DNA of 64,000 nt, from NCBI GenBank assembly GCA_016706865.1, contig JADJIS010000003.1, positions 186,001 to 250,000 on the forward strand. The letters are read 5' to 3'. Numbering within the stretch: the first letter of the stretch is position 1; each line of letters begins with the position of its first letter. Source of the stretch: Bacteroidota bacterium. Its GTDB lineage: Bacteria; Bacteroidota; Bacteroidia; Chitinophagales; BACL12. Made by a program: the position numbers and the translations under genes. Shown here in pieces: positions 52,140-60,585 of the stretch. A model generated the notes under the pieces. The model made no database searches, was not told the origin of the DNA, and was given only the letters and a program-made list of their open reading frames with translations.

Positions 52140-53414
52140 TTACCAACATTTTCCATAAAGTCTATATGCTTCTTCCTCAAGTATATCGCGATGTTCAGGA
52201 CTAGCTATACTTATGAGGGCTTTTGCTCTTTGGGCGATGTTTTTTCCATAAAGATCTACAACACCAAATTCGGTAGCCACATATTGAACATGCGCCCTTG
52301 TTGTTACAACTCCGGCACCTGTTTTGAGTACGGGCACTATTTTAGACACTCCTTTTGCTGTGGCTGCACCAAGCGCGATAATGGGTTTGCCACCGTCACT
52401 TAGAGCTGCACCCCGAATAAAATCCATTTGCCCTCCAACACCACTGAATATTTCTGTTCCAATGGAATCGGCACATACTTGTCCTGTAAGATCAATTTCA
52501 ATTGCGCTGTTTATGGCAGTAACTTTCTTATGTTTTCTAATTACGGAAGTATCATTTACATATGCAACGTCAAGCATTGCAACCTCCGGATTATCGTTAA
52601 TAAAATCATAAAGCGCTCTTGACCCCATTGCAAAGGAGGAAACAATTTTACCGGGATGTTTACTTTTTAGTTTTCCGTTTATCACACCACTTTTTACCAG
52701 CGGTAAAATTCCATCTGAAAACATTTCCGTATGTACTCCTAAGTTTTTATGCGTATTAAGAAAATGTAAAACTGCATTTGGAATGCCACCAATTCCCATT
52801 TGTAATGTTGCACCATCTTCTACTAATTCAGCAACGTTTTTTCCTATAGCCATTTCAACATTACTCATTTCACCTAATAATGATTCGTGAATTGGATCTT
52901 CGGCATAAACGGCTGCTGTTATTTGTGAATGATGAATAAATCCATCACCATGCGAACGCGGCATATTTGGATTAACGAGTGCAATTATTTTTTCTGCCAC
53001 CTCACAGGCTGCTTTAGTAATATCTACTGAAATTCCAAGAGAACAAAATCCATGTTCATCTGGAGGACATACTTGTATGATGGCTACATTAATTGGAAAC
53101 TTTTTCTTGCGTATAAATAAAGGAATATCACTCAAAAACATGGGAATATATTGCACGTTGATTTCATTAACGTGTTTACGAACATTCTTCCCGACAAAAA
53201 ATGCATTCACGTGAAACGAAGATGCAAATGCAGGATCTGCGTAGGGTGCTCCACCCTCCGTGTGTAAATGCGCTATCTCAACATTCGACAATTCTGCATG
53301 TCTGTTGGTTAATGCGTCAACAAGTCGGCTCGGTGTTGCGGAACCACCGTGTATAAAAACTCTATCATTACTTTTTACAATAGAAAGGGCTTCTTCAGAA
53401 CTAATAAAATGCAT
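52140..53414 (-). CDS. Acetyl-CoA hydrolase/CoA-transferase family (4-hydroxybutyrate or acetate CoA-transferase-like)
   Basis: This 424-residue enzyme transfers CoA between carboxylates. It has family landmarks IHGGSATPSRLVDAL, VCPPDEHGFCSLG, LQMGIGGIPNAVL, the likely catalytic glutamate in GVHTEMFSDGIL (about residue 230) and GVGGQMDFIRGA near the C-terminus. The length fits 4-hydroxybutyrate CoA-transferase and acetate:CoA-transferase homologues; substrate choice cannot be decided here. It is 56 nt downstream of the ChaN-like gene on the same strand. Confidence 0.9.
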   Translation of the reverse strand: MHFISSEEALSIVKSNDRVFIHGGSATPSRLVDALTNRHAELSNVEIAHLHTEGGAPYADPAFASSFHVNAFFVGKNVRKHVNEINVQYIPMFLSDIPLFIRKKKFPINVAIIQVCPPDEHGFCSLGISVDITKAACEVAEKIIALVNPNMPRSHGDGFIHHSQITAAVYAEDPIHESLLGEMSNVEMAIGKNVAELVEDGATLQMGIGGIPNAVLHFLNTHKNLGVHTEMFSDGILPLVKSGVINGKLKSKHPGKIVSSFAMGSRALYDFINDNPEVAMLDVAYVNDTSVIRKHKKVTAINSAIEIDLTGQVCADSIGTEIFSGVGGQMDFIRGAALSDGGKPIIALGAATAKGVSKIVPVLKTGAGVVTTRAHVQYVATEFGVVDLYGKNIAQRAKALISIASPEHRDILEEEAYRLYGKCW

Positions 53415-53470
53415 GGAAAATATTTATAAAATGAATGAATTAAAAAAATGAATGAATGAAAATTGCGGAT

Positions 53471-54400
53471 CTATTCTTCATAGGTTTTTGCAACTTTTGG
53501 ATCTGTAATAATAATGTAATCACCCAAATATGTAAAATCATTCCAATTGATATTTGGAAAAGAATCATCAGAGCCGGCGGAGATCACTAACGCCTTTGTT
53601 TTTGGACTATAATTTTTAAGTTGTGTAACAATAGCAAACTTTTCATCGCTGTGAAATCTTCCATTCACTTGCATTACTTTATTTCCTTTATGTTTTTTTA
53701 TATATTCTGAAATGGAGTATGCCATGGTGGCATCCCAAAGCGATTGACCCATTATTAAATTAAATCCTGTCATATAAGGTACAGGTGGAAGTGGTTTTCC
53801 AGTAGAATCCACTGCCGCACCATGGGAGGTAAGTTCCACCAACTTTTCATAATATTTTCCTGATGCTGTATCATAAGGTAAAGGCGCAAAAAACTTTTTA
53901 GATTCCTTGGGTAATTCCATTAATGCTTGTTGCCCTTTTCGGCCGGCAAGGTTTGTGTAACGAGTTGGAGTATTTGCACAAATTACATTCAACTGATTTG
54001 TTTTTGCAAATTCCACCATCGGTTTATAATCACTATAATTACTCCAAACCCGTGCATCTTTTGTAAAATTCTTTTCTCTAATATAACCAGTCAGATATTC
54101 ATTCATTACAGGTTGCACATCTCTGTCGAACATTTCCATAGAAAGTGCAACTTTATTTCCATAAACGTTGTATAAAGTTTCAAGCATCATTTTTTCTAAA
54201 AAATGTGTTACGCTGTCATTATGTTCTTCTCCAAAAAACAATACGTCGTAATTTGCCATGTCATTAGCGATATCATTTAGGGTAACTTCCTTCGCTAGTT
54301 TTACTGAATATATACGATAGTTTTCTGATGTAATTTGTGTGAATAAACTAAAACTGCAAGTTAAAAATGCAACTGTGACAAATGTTCTTATATAAAACAT
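53471..54400 (-). CDS. ChaN-family exported protein
   Basis: This 309-residue protein has a signal peptide (MFYIRTFVTVAFLTCSFSLFTQ) and the ChaN/haem-binding fold. Landmarks are YDVLFFGEEHNDSVTHFLEK, VALSMEMFDRDVQPVM, NVICANTPTRYTN and VNGRFHSDEKFAIV. ChaN proteins are linked to haem or iron handling. Distant relation to TraB/GumN (gene at 45913) is likely through the shared EEH and GxxH motifs. No promoter was recognised upstream. Confidence 0.85.
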   Translation of the reverse strand: MFYIRTFVTVAFLTCSFSLFTQITSENYRIYSVKLAKEVTLNDIANDMANYDVLFFGEEHNDSVTHFLEKMMLETLYNVYGNKVALSMEMFDRDVQPVMNEYLTGYIREKNFTKDARVWSNYSDYKPMVEFAKTNQLNVICANTPTRYTNLAGRKGQQALMELPKESKKFFAPLPYDTASGKYYEKLVELTSHGAAVDSTGKPLPPVPYMTGFNLIMGQSLWDATMAYSISEYIKKHKGNKVMQVNGRFHSDEKFAIVTQLKNYSPKTKALVISAGSDDSFPNINWNDFTYLGDYIIITDPKVAKTYEE

Positions 54401-54526
54401 GATAAAAATTTAAATTTTGAATTAATTATGCGTTTGGCAAATGGAAATTATTTCGCCTTAATATATGCCGAAAGGTAAGCTAAAAACCCGAATTATTTGA
54501 TGATGTTGGTTGGGGGGACGAAAATC

Positions 54527-55378
54527 TCAGTACAACGAAAGTCCCAACTTAACTCCATAACAATGATCCACATCATATCTTGAAAGGAATTTGGATTTTA
54601 CGATCTTCGAAAAAGGGATTCCATTAAAATTGGCATTTTCCAATTCTAATTGCTCATAATAAAAACCAACAGTAATTAATTTCCAAATATCCGTAGAATG
54701 AAAATTATTTACATCTGCATATCCGTTTTTAAAAAATGTGTATGGCTTAATGGAAATTTCTGCAGAATAATTTTTTTTTAACTGAAAAAGGGTATTGTCA
54801 AGTTTACCATCATCTATAAAATCATTTCCATAGGTTCCAAAAATTGGAAAATCGCGATAACCTCTTTTTGCAGATATTAATACCCCACCATATTTTTGAG
54901 GAAATAAGGAAAACATAATCCCAAGATTACCCGAATAGTTTCCAAAAAATCCATGGCCCGGTACATCATTTATTGCCTGGCTAATTACATAAGCCTTGGC
55001 TGAATCTGAGGGTTTATTATATTCTGTTATAAAACTTTCATTAAAGTCGTTTATAAAATCATCGGAAAAATGTTGTTGTGTTAAACCTTTTACGCCTTTT
55101 ACATCTGCAATGATTCCGATCACAAATTTATTGGAAAAGAAACGGGCAACGTTTACTCCAACAGAAAGTTGCATACCACCCGTTCTAAAAGATTCGAATT
55201 GGTACGAATATAAATATTGCCAACTACAAGTCAGCAGCCTGGCTTGAGCATCATCGGCCGGAATATATAATTGATTTAAATAAGGATGATCGGATATAAA
55301 TTTAGGTATTTTGATCGTATCCGTTTGAGCTTGCAACTCAAAATTTAATAATAGAAATATTAAAAGTAGTTTTTTCAT
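54527..55378 (-). CDS. Predicted outer-membrane protein, unknown function
   Basis: I do not recognise this 283-residue protein. It has a signal peptide (MKKLLLIFLLLNFELQAQ), alternating aromatic/polar strands and a C-terminal YGVKLGLSLY ending in an aromatic residue, as outer-membrane barrels do. No catalytic motif was seen. It is 25 nt downstream of the deoxyhypusine synthase-like gene in the same direction, so it may share a transcript. Confidence 0.7.
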   Translation of the reverse strand: MKKLLLIFLLLNFELQAQTDTIKIPKFISDHPYLNQLYIPADDAQARLLTCSWQYLYSYQFESFRTGGMQLSVGVNVARFFSNKFVIGIIADVKGVKGLTQQHFSDDFINDFNESFITEYNKPSDSAKAYVISQAINDVPGHGFFGNYSGNLGIMFSLFPQKYGGVLISAKRGYRDFPIFGTYGNDFIDDGKLDNTLFQLKKNYSAEISIKPYTFFKNGYADVNNFHSTDIWKLITVGFYYEQLELENANFNGIPFSKIVKSKFLSRYDVDHCYGVKLGLSLY

Positions 55379-55403
55379 TTTACGGGGAATAAATGTAAAA
55401 AAA

Positions 55404-56378
55404 TTACCAGCCTAACACCCAGGCGAATATCAATGGTGCTACAATTGTTGCATCACTTTCCACTATAAATTTAGGTGTATTGATGTCTAATTTTCCCCAG
55501 GTGATCTTTTCATTTGGAACAGCACCGGAATAACTTCCGTATGAAGTTGTGGAATCACTTATCTGACAAAAATAACTCCAGAAGGGAACATCATGCCATT
55601 CGAGATCCTGATACATCATAGGTACTACACATATTGGAAAATCGCCTGCAATACCTCCACCTATCTGAAAAAAACCAACCCCTTTCCCGGATGAATTTTC
55701 GCGATACCAACTGCTCAGCATCACCATATATTCAATTCCGCTTTTCATGGTAGATGCTTTTAATTCTCCTTTTATACAATAGGAAGCAAAAATATTTCCA
55801 AGTGTACTATCTTCCCATCCTGGTACGATAATCGGAATATTTTTTTCTGCAGCAGCGATCATCCACGAATGTTTAGGATCAATTTCATAACCATCCTTCA
55901 TCACTTCACTTAGTAAAAGTTTATACATATATTCATGAGGAAAATATCTTTCGCCGTTCGTTTCTGCTTTTTTCCAGATATTTACTATGTGTTTTTGAAT
56001 TTTTCTAAAAGCTTCCTCTTCCGGGATACAGGTATCCGTTACACGATTTAATCCCTGCTCCAATAATTCCCATTCCTGCTCAGGAGTAAGGTCTCTGTAA
56101 TTCGGAACGCGTTTGTAATGCGAATGTGCAACAAGATTCATCACATCTTCTTCCAGATTTGCCCCGGTGCATGATATGATATCCACCTTTCCTTGGCGGA
56201 TCATCTCTGCAAAAGATATTCCGAGTTCGGCAGTGCTCATTGCTCCGGCTAGGGTAACCATCATCTTTCCTCCCTCCAAAAGATGCGTTTCATAACCCTT
56301 TGCAGCATCAACAAGTGCAGCTGCATTAAAATGGCGGTAGTGGTGTTCAATGAAATTAGATATTGGTCCTTTGCTCAT
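55404..56378 (-). CDS. Deoxyhypusine synthase-like enzyme
   Basis: This 324-residue protein belongs to the deoxyhypusine synthase family. NAD- and spermidine-site landmarks are visible: LAGAMSTAELG, CTGANLEEDVM, VPGWEDSTLGN and GGGIAGDFPI. The catalytic lysine is present in PNEKITWGKLD (about residue 293). Bacteria lack eIF5A, the eukaryotic substrate, and bacterial members are thought to act on small polyamines, for example making homospermidine, or on unknown proteins. A TAAATTTG promoter element lies 19 nt upstream. Confidence 0.9.
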   Translation of the reverse strand: MSKGPISNFIEHHYRHFNAAALVDAAKGYETHLLEGGKMMVTLAGAMSTAELGISFAEMIRQGKVDIISCTGANLEEDVMNLVAHSHYKRVPNYRDLTPEQEWELLEQGLNRVTDTCIPEEEAFRKIQKHIVNIWKKAETNGERYFPHEYMYKLLLSEVMKDGYEIDPKHSWMIAAAEKNIPIIVPGWEDSTLGNIFASYCIKGELKASTMKSGIEYMVMLSSWYRENSSGKGVGFFQIGGGIAGDFPICVVPMMYQDLEWHDVPFWSYFCQISDSTTSYGSYSGAVPNEKITWGKLDINTPKFIVESDATIVAPLIFAWVLGW

Positions 56379-56397
56379 AATATCGGTTTTATAGTTG

Positions 56398-56405
56398 CAA
56401 ATTTA
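56398..56405 (-). promoter_or_regulatory. -7 element of the deoxyhypusine synthase-like gene
   Basis: The minus strand reads TAAATTTG followed by CA, a full TAnnTTTG match, 19 nt before the ATG at 56378. A -33 box was not identified. Confidence 0.55.
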
Positions 56406-56508
56406 ATAAGGAATAGCAGATAAATCATTAATTATTTAAATGGAAAGCCGGCTAAGGTAAAGGTGCTCTTTTATGCTTTCAAACTAAAAAAATGCTATGA
56501 AATTGATA

Positions 56509-57153
56509 TTAATTCAGAAAAATTTTAATACCAACATTGTAATTAAATGCAAAATCAGAAGCTACATCAATAAACATAATATCACCATAATTATCTGTAA
56601 ACGGGTATTTAAATAAAAAATCATTTACAAGGTATAAATTATCACCTATCTCAACCTCAAAACCGGCACCTAAAACCACTCTTAATTGTTTATTGGTAAA
56701 TTTATAAATCGTTTGTGCATCAGTATAAATATCATAATATTCATCTCTGCCCCTTGCCCAAACCATTTCTAACCCGCTGTTTGTAAAAACACGGACCGCA
56801 TTACCTTGCATTCCTATTAAATAATAACGCCCATATAAACCGAGCTCATAAATGGAAATTCTTTGTTCAACACTTGTTTCGTATCCATTACCACTGTAAA
56901 TATCTCCAATGTATTTATCAAAAACATAATTTCGCGGGATATAAACACCGCTTTTTAACAAAATACTCATCGTTTCCCCTTCTGCTCCTATTTCTGCACT
57001 TAGCCCTGTAAATAATCGTTCAGGACCATTTTCATCAATTATTGGATAGATATAACTCGTGTTTGCCTGGCCAGTGGCAAATACCTGCGCATCAACTTTT
57101 GTAAATGGAATAAATATCAATATTCCAACTAATAAGCTAAATGTATATTTCAT
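56509..57153 (-). CDS. Predicted outer-membrane beta-barrel protein
   Basis: This 214-residue protein has a signal peptide (MKYTFSLLVGILIFIPFTKVDAQ) and about eight amphipathic strands with aromatic girdles (SIYELGLYGRYYLIG, LRVVLGAGFEVEI, FNYNVGIKIFLN). It resembles small eight-stranded porin-like proteins of Bacteroidota. No specific family was recognised. It begins 26 nt after the gcvP stop on the same strand and may be a read-through passenger of that operon. Confidence 0.72.
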   Translation of the reverse strand: MKYTFSLLVGILIFIPFTKVDAQVFATGQANTSYIYPIIDENGPERLFTGLSAEIGAEGETMSILLKSGVYIPRNYVFDKYIGDIYSGNGYETSVEQRISIYELGLYGRYYLIGMQGNAVRVFTNSGLEMVWARGRDEYYDIYTDAQTIYKFTNKQLRVVLGAGFEVEIGDNLYLVNDFLFKYPFTDNYGDIMFIDVASDFAFNYNVGIKIFLN

Positions 57154-57179
57154 AGGTGCGGATAAATTATTTAAATTTT

Positions 57180-60074
57180 TTATTCAGCACTTACCATATA
57201 ACTTTCTATGGGCGGACAAGTACAAATTAAATTTCTATCACCATAAGTATTATTGATCCTGCTTACACTTGGCCAGAATTTTTTATCCTTTAAATATGCA
57301 ATAGGATAAACTGCTTTTTCTCTGGTGTATGCATGATGCCAATCTGCAGTTATGATATCATTAACTGTATGCGGCGCATTTTTTAATACATTATCCGTTT
57401 TATCAGCACTGCCGTTTTCAATTTCCTCAATCTCCTTTCTTATTCCCAACATTGCGTCAATAAATCTGTCGAGTTCTTCTTTGCTTTCGCTTTCGGTTGG
57501 TTCTATCATCAGAGTACCGGCAACTGGAAATGAAACAGTTGGAGCATGAAATCCATAATCCATTAATCGTTTTGCAACATCCTCCACTTCCAAACCAATG
57601 GTATTTTTCCATTTTCTAAAATCGATGATAAATTCATGTGCCACTCGACCACTTTTACTCACAAATAATATATCGTATTGTTTTTCCAATTTACTTTTTA
57701 AATAATTGGCATTTAAAATTGCATATTTGGTTGCATTGGTACAACCCTCACTTCCAAGCATTTTAATATATGCGTAACTAATTAATAAAATACTTGCACT
57801 TCCAAAAGGTGCGGCATTAATTGCATGAATTGCCTGATTTCCACCCGTTTTAAATAATGGATGGCCCGGTAAAAAAGGAATTAATTTTTCGTTCACACAA
57901 ATGGGTCCCATTCCGGGTCCGCCGCCTCCGTGTGGTATCGCAAAAGTTTTATGAAGATTTAGATGGCAAACATCTGCGCCTATTTTTGCCGGTGAAGTTA
58001 AACCGACCTGTGCATTCATATTTGCACCATCCATGTAAACAAGTCCGCCATTTTGATGAACGATATTACATATCAACATAATGGTCTCTTCAAAAACTCC
58101 GTGTGTGGAAGGATATGTTACCATTAATGCTGCAAGGTCATTTTGATGTTCCTCTGCTTTTAATTTGAGATCTTCAATATCAATATGTCCTTCCGCATCA
58201 CTTTTTACTACTATAACTTCCATGCCTGCCATTACAGCACTTGCGGGATTTGTTCCATGCGCACTTGCCGGAATTAATACTTTGTTTCTGTGCGCAGCAT
58301 TATGATGAATATGATATGCCCTGATCACCATTAATCCTGCATATTCTCCCTGCGCACCTGAATTTGGTTGAACACTGCATCCCTCAAAACGGGTGATCTC
58401 ACAAAGATCATTTTCCAACTCCTTTATTATTTCTAAATATCCTTCCACTTGTTCAGCTGGAACAAAAGGATGTATTTGAGAAAATTCAGGCCAGCTTACA
58501 GGAAATAATTCCGTTGCGGCATTTAATTTCATAGTGCAACTTCCAAGAGGGATCATGGAGGTTGTTAACGAAAGATCTTTATTCTCCAATCTTTTTATAT
58601 AACGCATCATTTCACTTTCTGAATGATAGGTATTAAAGACTGGATGAGTTAAGTAAGAGGAAGTGCGAATTAATTGATCGGGAATAGATGCATTTAAAGT
58701 TTCAATATTGGGTAAGTCTGATTTATGTCCATTTTGAATTCCTTTTACTTCTGAAAATATTTCGAGTATATCTTTTACATCTTCTATTTCCGTTGACTCA
58801 TCAAGCGAAATTTGAATATCTCCATTTGGATGATAAAAGAAATTCATATGTTTTGCAATTGCGTGTTGATGGATCAATCCGCAAAGTGCACCACATTCAA
58901 TATATAAGGTATCGAAAAAATAATTATTTGTTTGTTTGAAATTCAATTTGGTAATTCCATCATTTAATACACAGGTAAGACCATGCACTTTTTCTGCAAT
59001 GTTTTTAATTCCTGTTGGTCCGTGATAAACACCATACATGCTTGCCATAATTGCAAGTAAGGCCTGTGCAGTACAAATGTTTGATGTTGCCTTCTCTCTT
59101 CTGATATGTTGCTCACGGGTTTGTAATGCCATGCGCAGAGCAGGATTATTATCGCGGTCGACACTCACGCCAATAATTCTTCCGGGAATGTCTCTTTTAA
59201 AATCCTCTTTTGTTGCAAAAAATGCAGCATGCGGACCACCAAATCCCATTGGTACTCCAAATCTTTGAGAATTTCCAATTGCGCAGTCGGCGCCTAATTC
59301 ACCCGGTGATCTCAAGATTGCTAAGGATAAAATATCTGCTGCCAGTGTAACATAAATGTTATGGCTGTGTGCATTTTCAATGAAATCGCTGTAGTCAAAA
59401 ATATTTCCATTTGATGCAGGATATTGTAACAATGCACCAAAATAGGTTTCATCCAATTGAATTGTTTTATGATCACCAATCACCAAATTTATTCCTAGAG
59501 GTTCCGATTTAGTTTTAAGGATATCAATTGTTTGAGGCAAACACAAGGCGCTGACAAAAAAATTGGGTGAAAGCACCTCTCTTTTATTTTTGTGATGATA
59601 AAACATGAGCATTGCTTCACCTGCTGCGGTTCCTTCATCCAACAAACTGGCATTGGCAATTTCAAATCCAGTTAAGTCGGAGATCATTGTCTGAAAATTA
59701 AGCAGCGCCTCTAATCTTCCCTGAGCAATTTCTGCCTGGTAGGGCGTATATTGCGTATACCAACCCGGATTTTCAAATACATTTCGTTTTATAACACTTG
59801 GCGTAAGTGTGTGATGATAACCTAAACCAATATAGGTTCTATAGACCTTATTTTTTGAAGCTAACTTTTTAAGGTGCTTCAGGTAGTTGTGCTCAGTCAT
59901 TGGCTCTCCTATATGAAGAGGTCGTTTCAAGCGGATATTTTCAGGAATGGTCTGGTTTATAAGGGATTCAATAGAATCTGCACCTATGGCATGTAACATT
60001 TCCCTAACATCGTGTTCACGAGGGCCCAGATGGCGATTTTCAAATTTTTCGTTGGTAGCTATTCGAAGTTTCAA
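57180..60074 (-). CDS. gcvP: Glycine dehydrogenase (aminomethyl-transferring), P protein
   Basis: GcvP is the pyridoxal-phosphate decarboxylase of the glycine cleavage system. The 964-residue single-chain form is complete. The N-terminal half begins FENRHLGPREHDVREML. The PLP lysine lies in CHLNLHKTFAIPHGGGGPGMGP (about residue 710), with the conserved glycine-rich loop after it. The start is TTG at 60074: no in-frame ATG exists before MLHAIG and the frame is closed by a stop 12 nt upstream of the alternatives. The promoter element 60099-60106 lies 24 nt before this codon. gcvT and gcvH are not in the window. Confidence 0.95.
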   Translation of the reverse strand: MKLRIATNEKFENRHLGPREHDVREMLHAIGADSIESLINQTIPENIRLKRPLHIGEPMTEHNYLKHLKKLASKNKVYRTYIGLGYHHTLTPSVIKRNVFENPGWYTQYTPYQAEIAQGRLEALLNFQTMISDLTGFEIANASLLDEGTAAGEAMLMFYHHKNKREVLSPNFFVSALCLPQTIDILKTKSEPLGINLVIGDHKTIQLDETYFGALLQYPASNGNIFDYSDFIENAHSHNIYVTLAADILSLAILRSPGELGADCAIGNSQRFGVPMGFGGPHAAFFATKEDFKRDIPGRIIGVSVDRDNNPALRMALQTREQHIRREKATSNICTAQALLAIMASMYGVYHGPTGIKNIAEKVHGLTCVLNDGITKLNFKQTNNYFFDTLYIECGALCGLIHQHAIAKHMNFFYHPNGDIQISLDESTEIEDVKDILEIFSEVKGIQNGHKSDLPNIETLNASIPDQLIRTSSYLTHPVFNTYHSESEMMRYIKRLENKDLSLTTSMIPLGSCTMKLNAATELFPVSWPEFSQIHPFVPAEQVEGYLEIIKELENDLCEITRFEGCSVQPNSGAQGEYAGLMVIRAYHIHHNAAHRNKVLIPASAHGTNPASAVMAGMEVIVVKSDAEGHIDIEDLKLKAEEHQNDLAALMVTYPSTHGVFEETIMLICNIVHQNGGLVYMDGANMNAQVGLTSPAKIGADVCHLNLHKTFAIPHGGGGPGMGPICVNEKLIPFLPGHPLFKTGGNQAIHAINAAPFGSASILLISYAYIKMLGSEGCTNATKYAILNANYLKSKLEKQYDILFVSKSGRVAHEFIIDFRKWKNTIGLEVEDVAKRLMDYGFHAPTVSFPVAGTLMIEPTESESKEELDRFIDAMLGIRKEIEEIENGSADKTDNVLKNAPHTVNDIITADWHHAYTREKAVYPIAYLKDKKFWPSVSRINNTYGDRNLICTCPPIESYMVSAE

Positions 60075-60098
60075 TTTGCGTAGTATTTAAAATTGCTG

Positions 60099-60106
60099 CA
60101 AAATTA
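60099..60106 (-). promoter_or_regulatory. -7 element of gcvP
   Basis: The minus strand reads TAATTTTG followed by CA, a full TAnnTTTG match. It fixes the gcvP leader at about 20 nt and supports the TTG start. There is no room for a glycine riboswitch. Confidence 0.6.
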
Positions 60107-60585
60107 AGGATAGATTAAATGCCTTTCGGATTTATCTCAAAAGATTGCACACGGAATGCACATAAATTTATAGTATGCAAGTTTGGACACGGGACACAGG
60201 ACAAGGGACACAGGATTTGACAAAGGACATTGGAAAAGGACACTGGAAAACAAAGGGTGGGATTTGTAAAAATTCGGAGACTGTGAGGCTCTCGCTCCCA
60301 GCGAGGGTCTCACTAATGGTACAGACCAAAAATTTAGCTAAAAATTTAAACTCCTTTCTCCTTTTTAGGTATCAAGAATCAGGTATCAAGTATCAGGAAA
60401 ACAAACGATGGGGTTTGGTAAAATTTCGCTAGAAATTTAAACTCCTTTCTCCTTTCTCCTTTCTCCTTACTCATTACTCCTCACTCAAAATCATTCGCCC
60501 CTTTTTTAACCTTACCAACCCCTTCCTTCCTTCCTTTCCTTAGAACCTTCCCCTTCGAATCTTCGAATCTTCTCCCTTCGAATCT
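60107..60585. repeat. Intergenic heptamer repeats (three kinds)
   Basis: Degenerate GGACACR heptamers run from 60185 to about 60240. AGGTATC/AAGAATC/AAGTATC heptamers (four units) lie at 60367-60394. CCTTTCT, CCTTACT, CATTACT and CCTCACT heptamers (six units) lie at 60444-60485. The phrase AATTTAAACTCCTTTCTCC occurs at about 60346 and 60435. CTTCCTTCCTTCC-like and TTCGAATCTTC repeats continue to the end of the next gene. No gene is present. Confidence 0.85.

Noticed and set aside
52010..52204. Plus-strand frame over the 53-nt hairpin repeats
   Set aside because: 53 is not a multiple of 3, so the frame changes each unit. It is read out of repeats and into the CoA-transferase gene.
60075..60120. 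Glycine riboswitch before gcvP
   Set aside because: The promoter element at 60099 leaves only about 20 nt of leader, too short for an aptamer.
60175..60432. Plus-strand 85-residue frame in the gcvP upstream spacer
   Set aside because: It is encoded by the GGACACR and AGGTATC repeats; composition is not protein-like.
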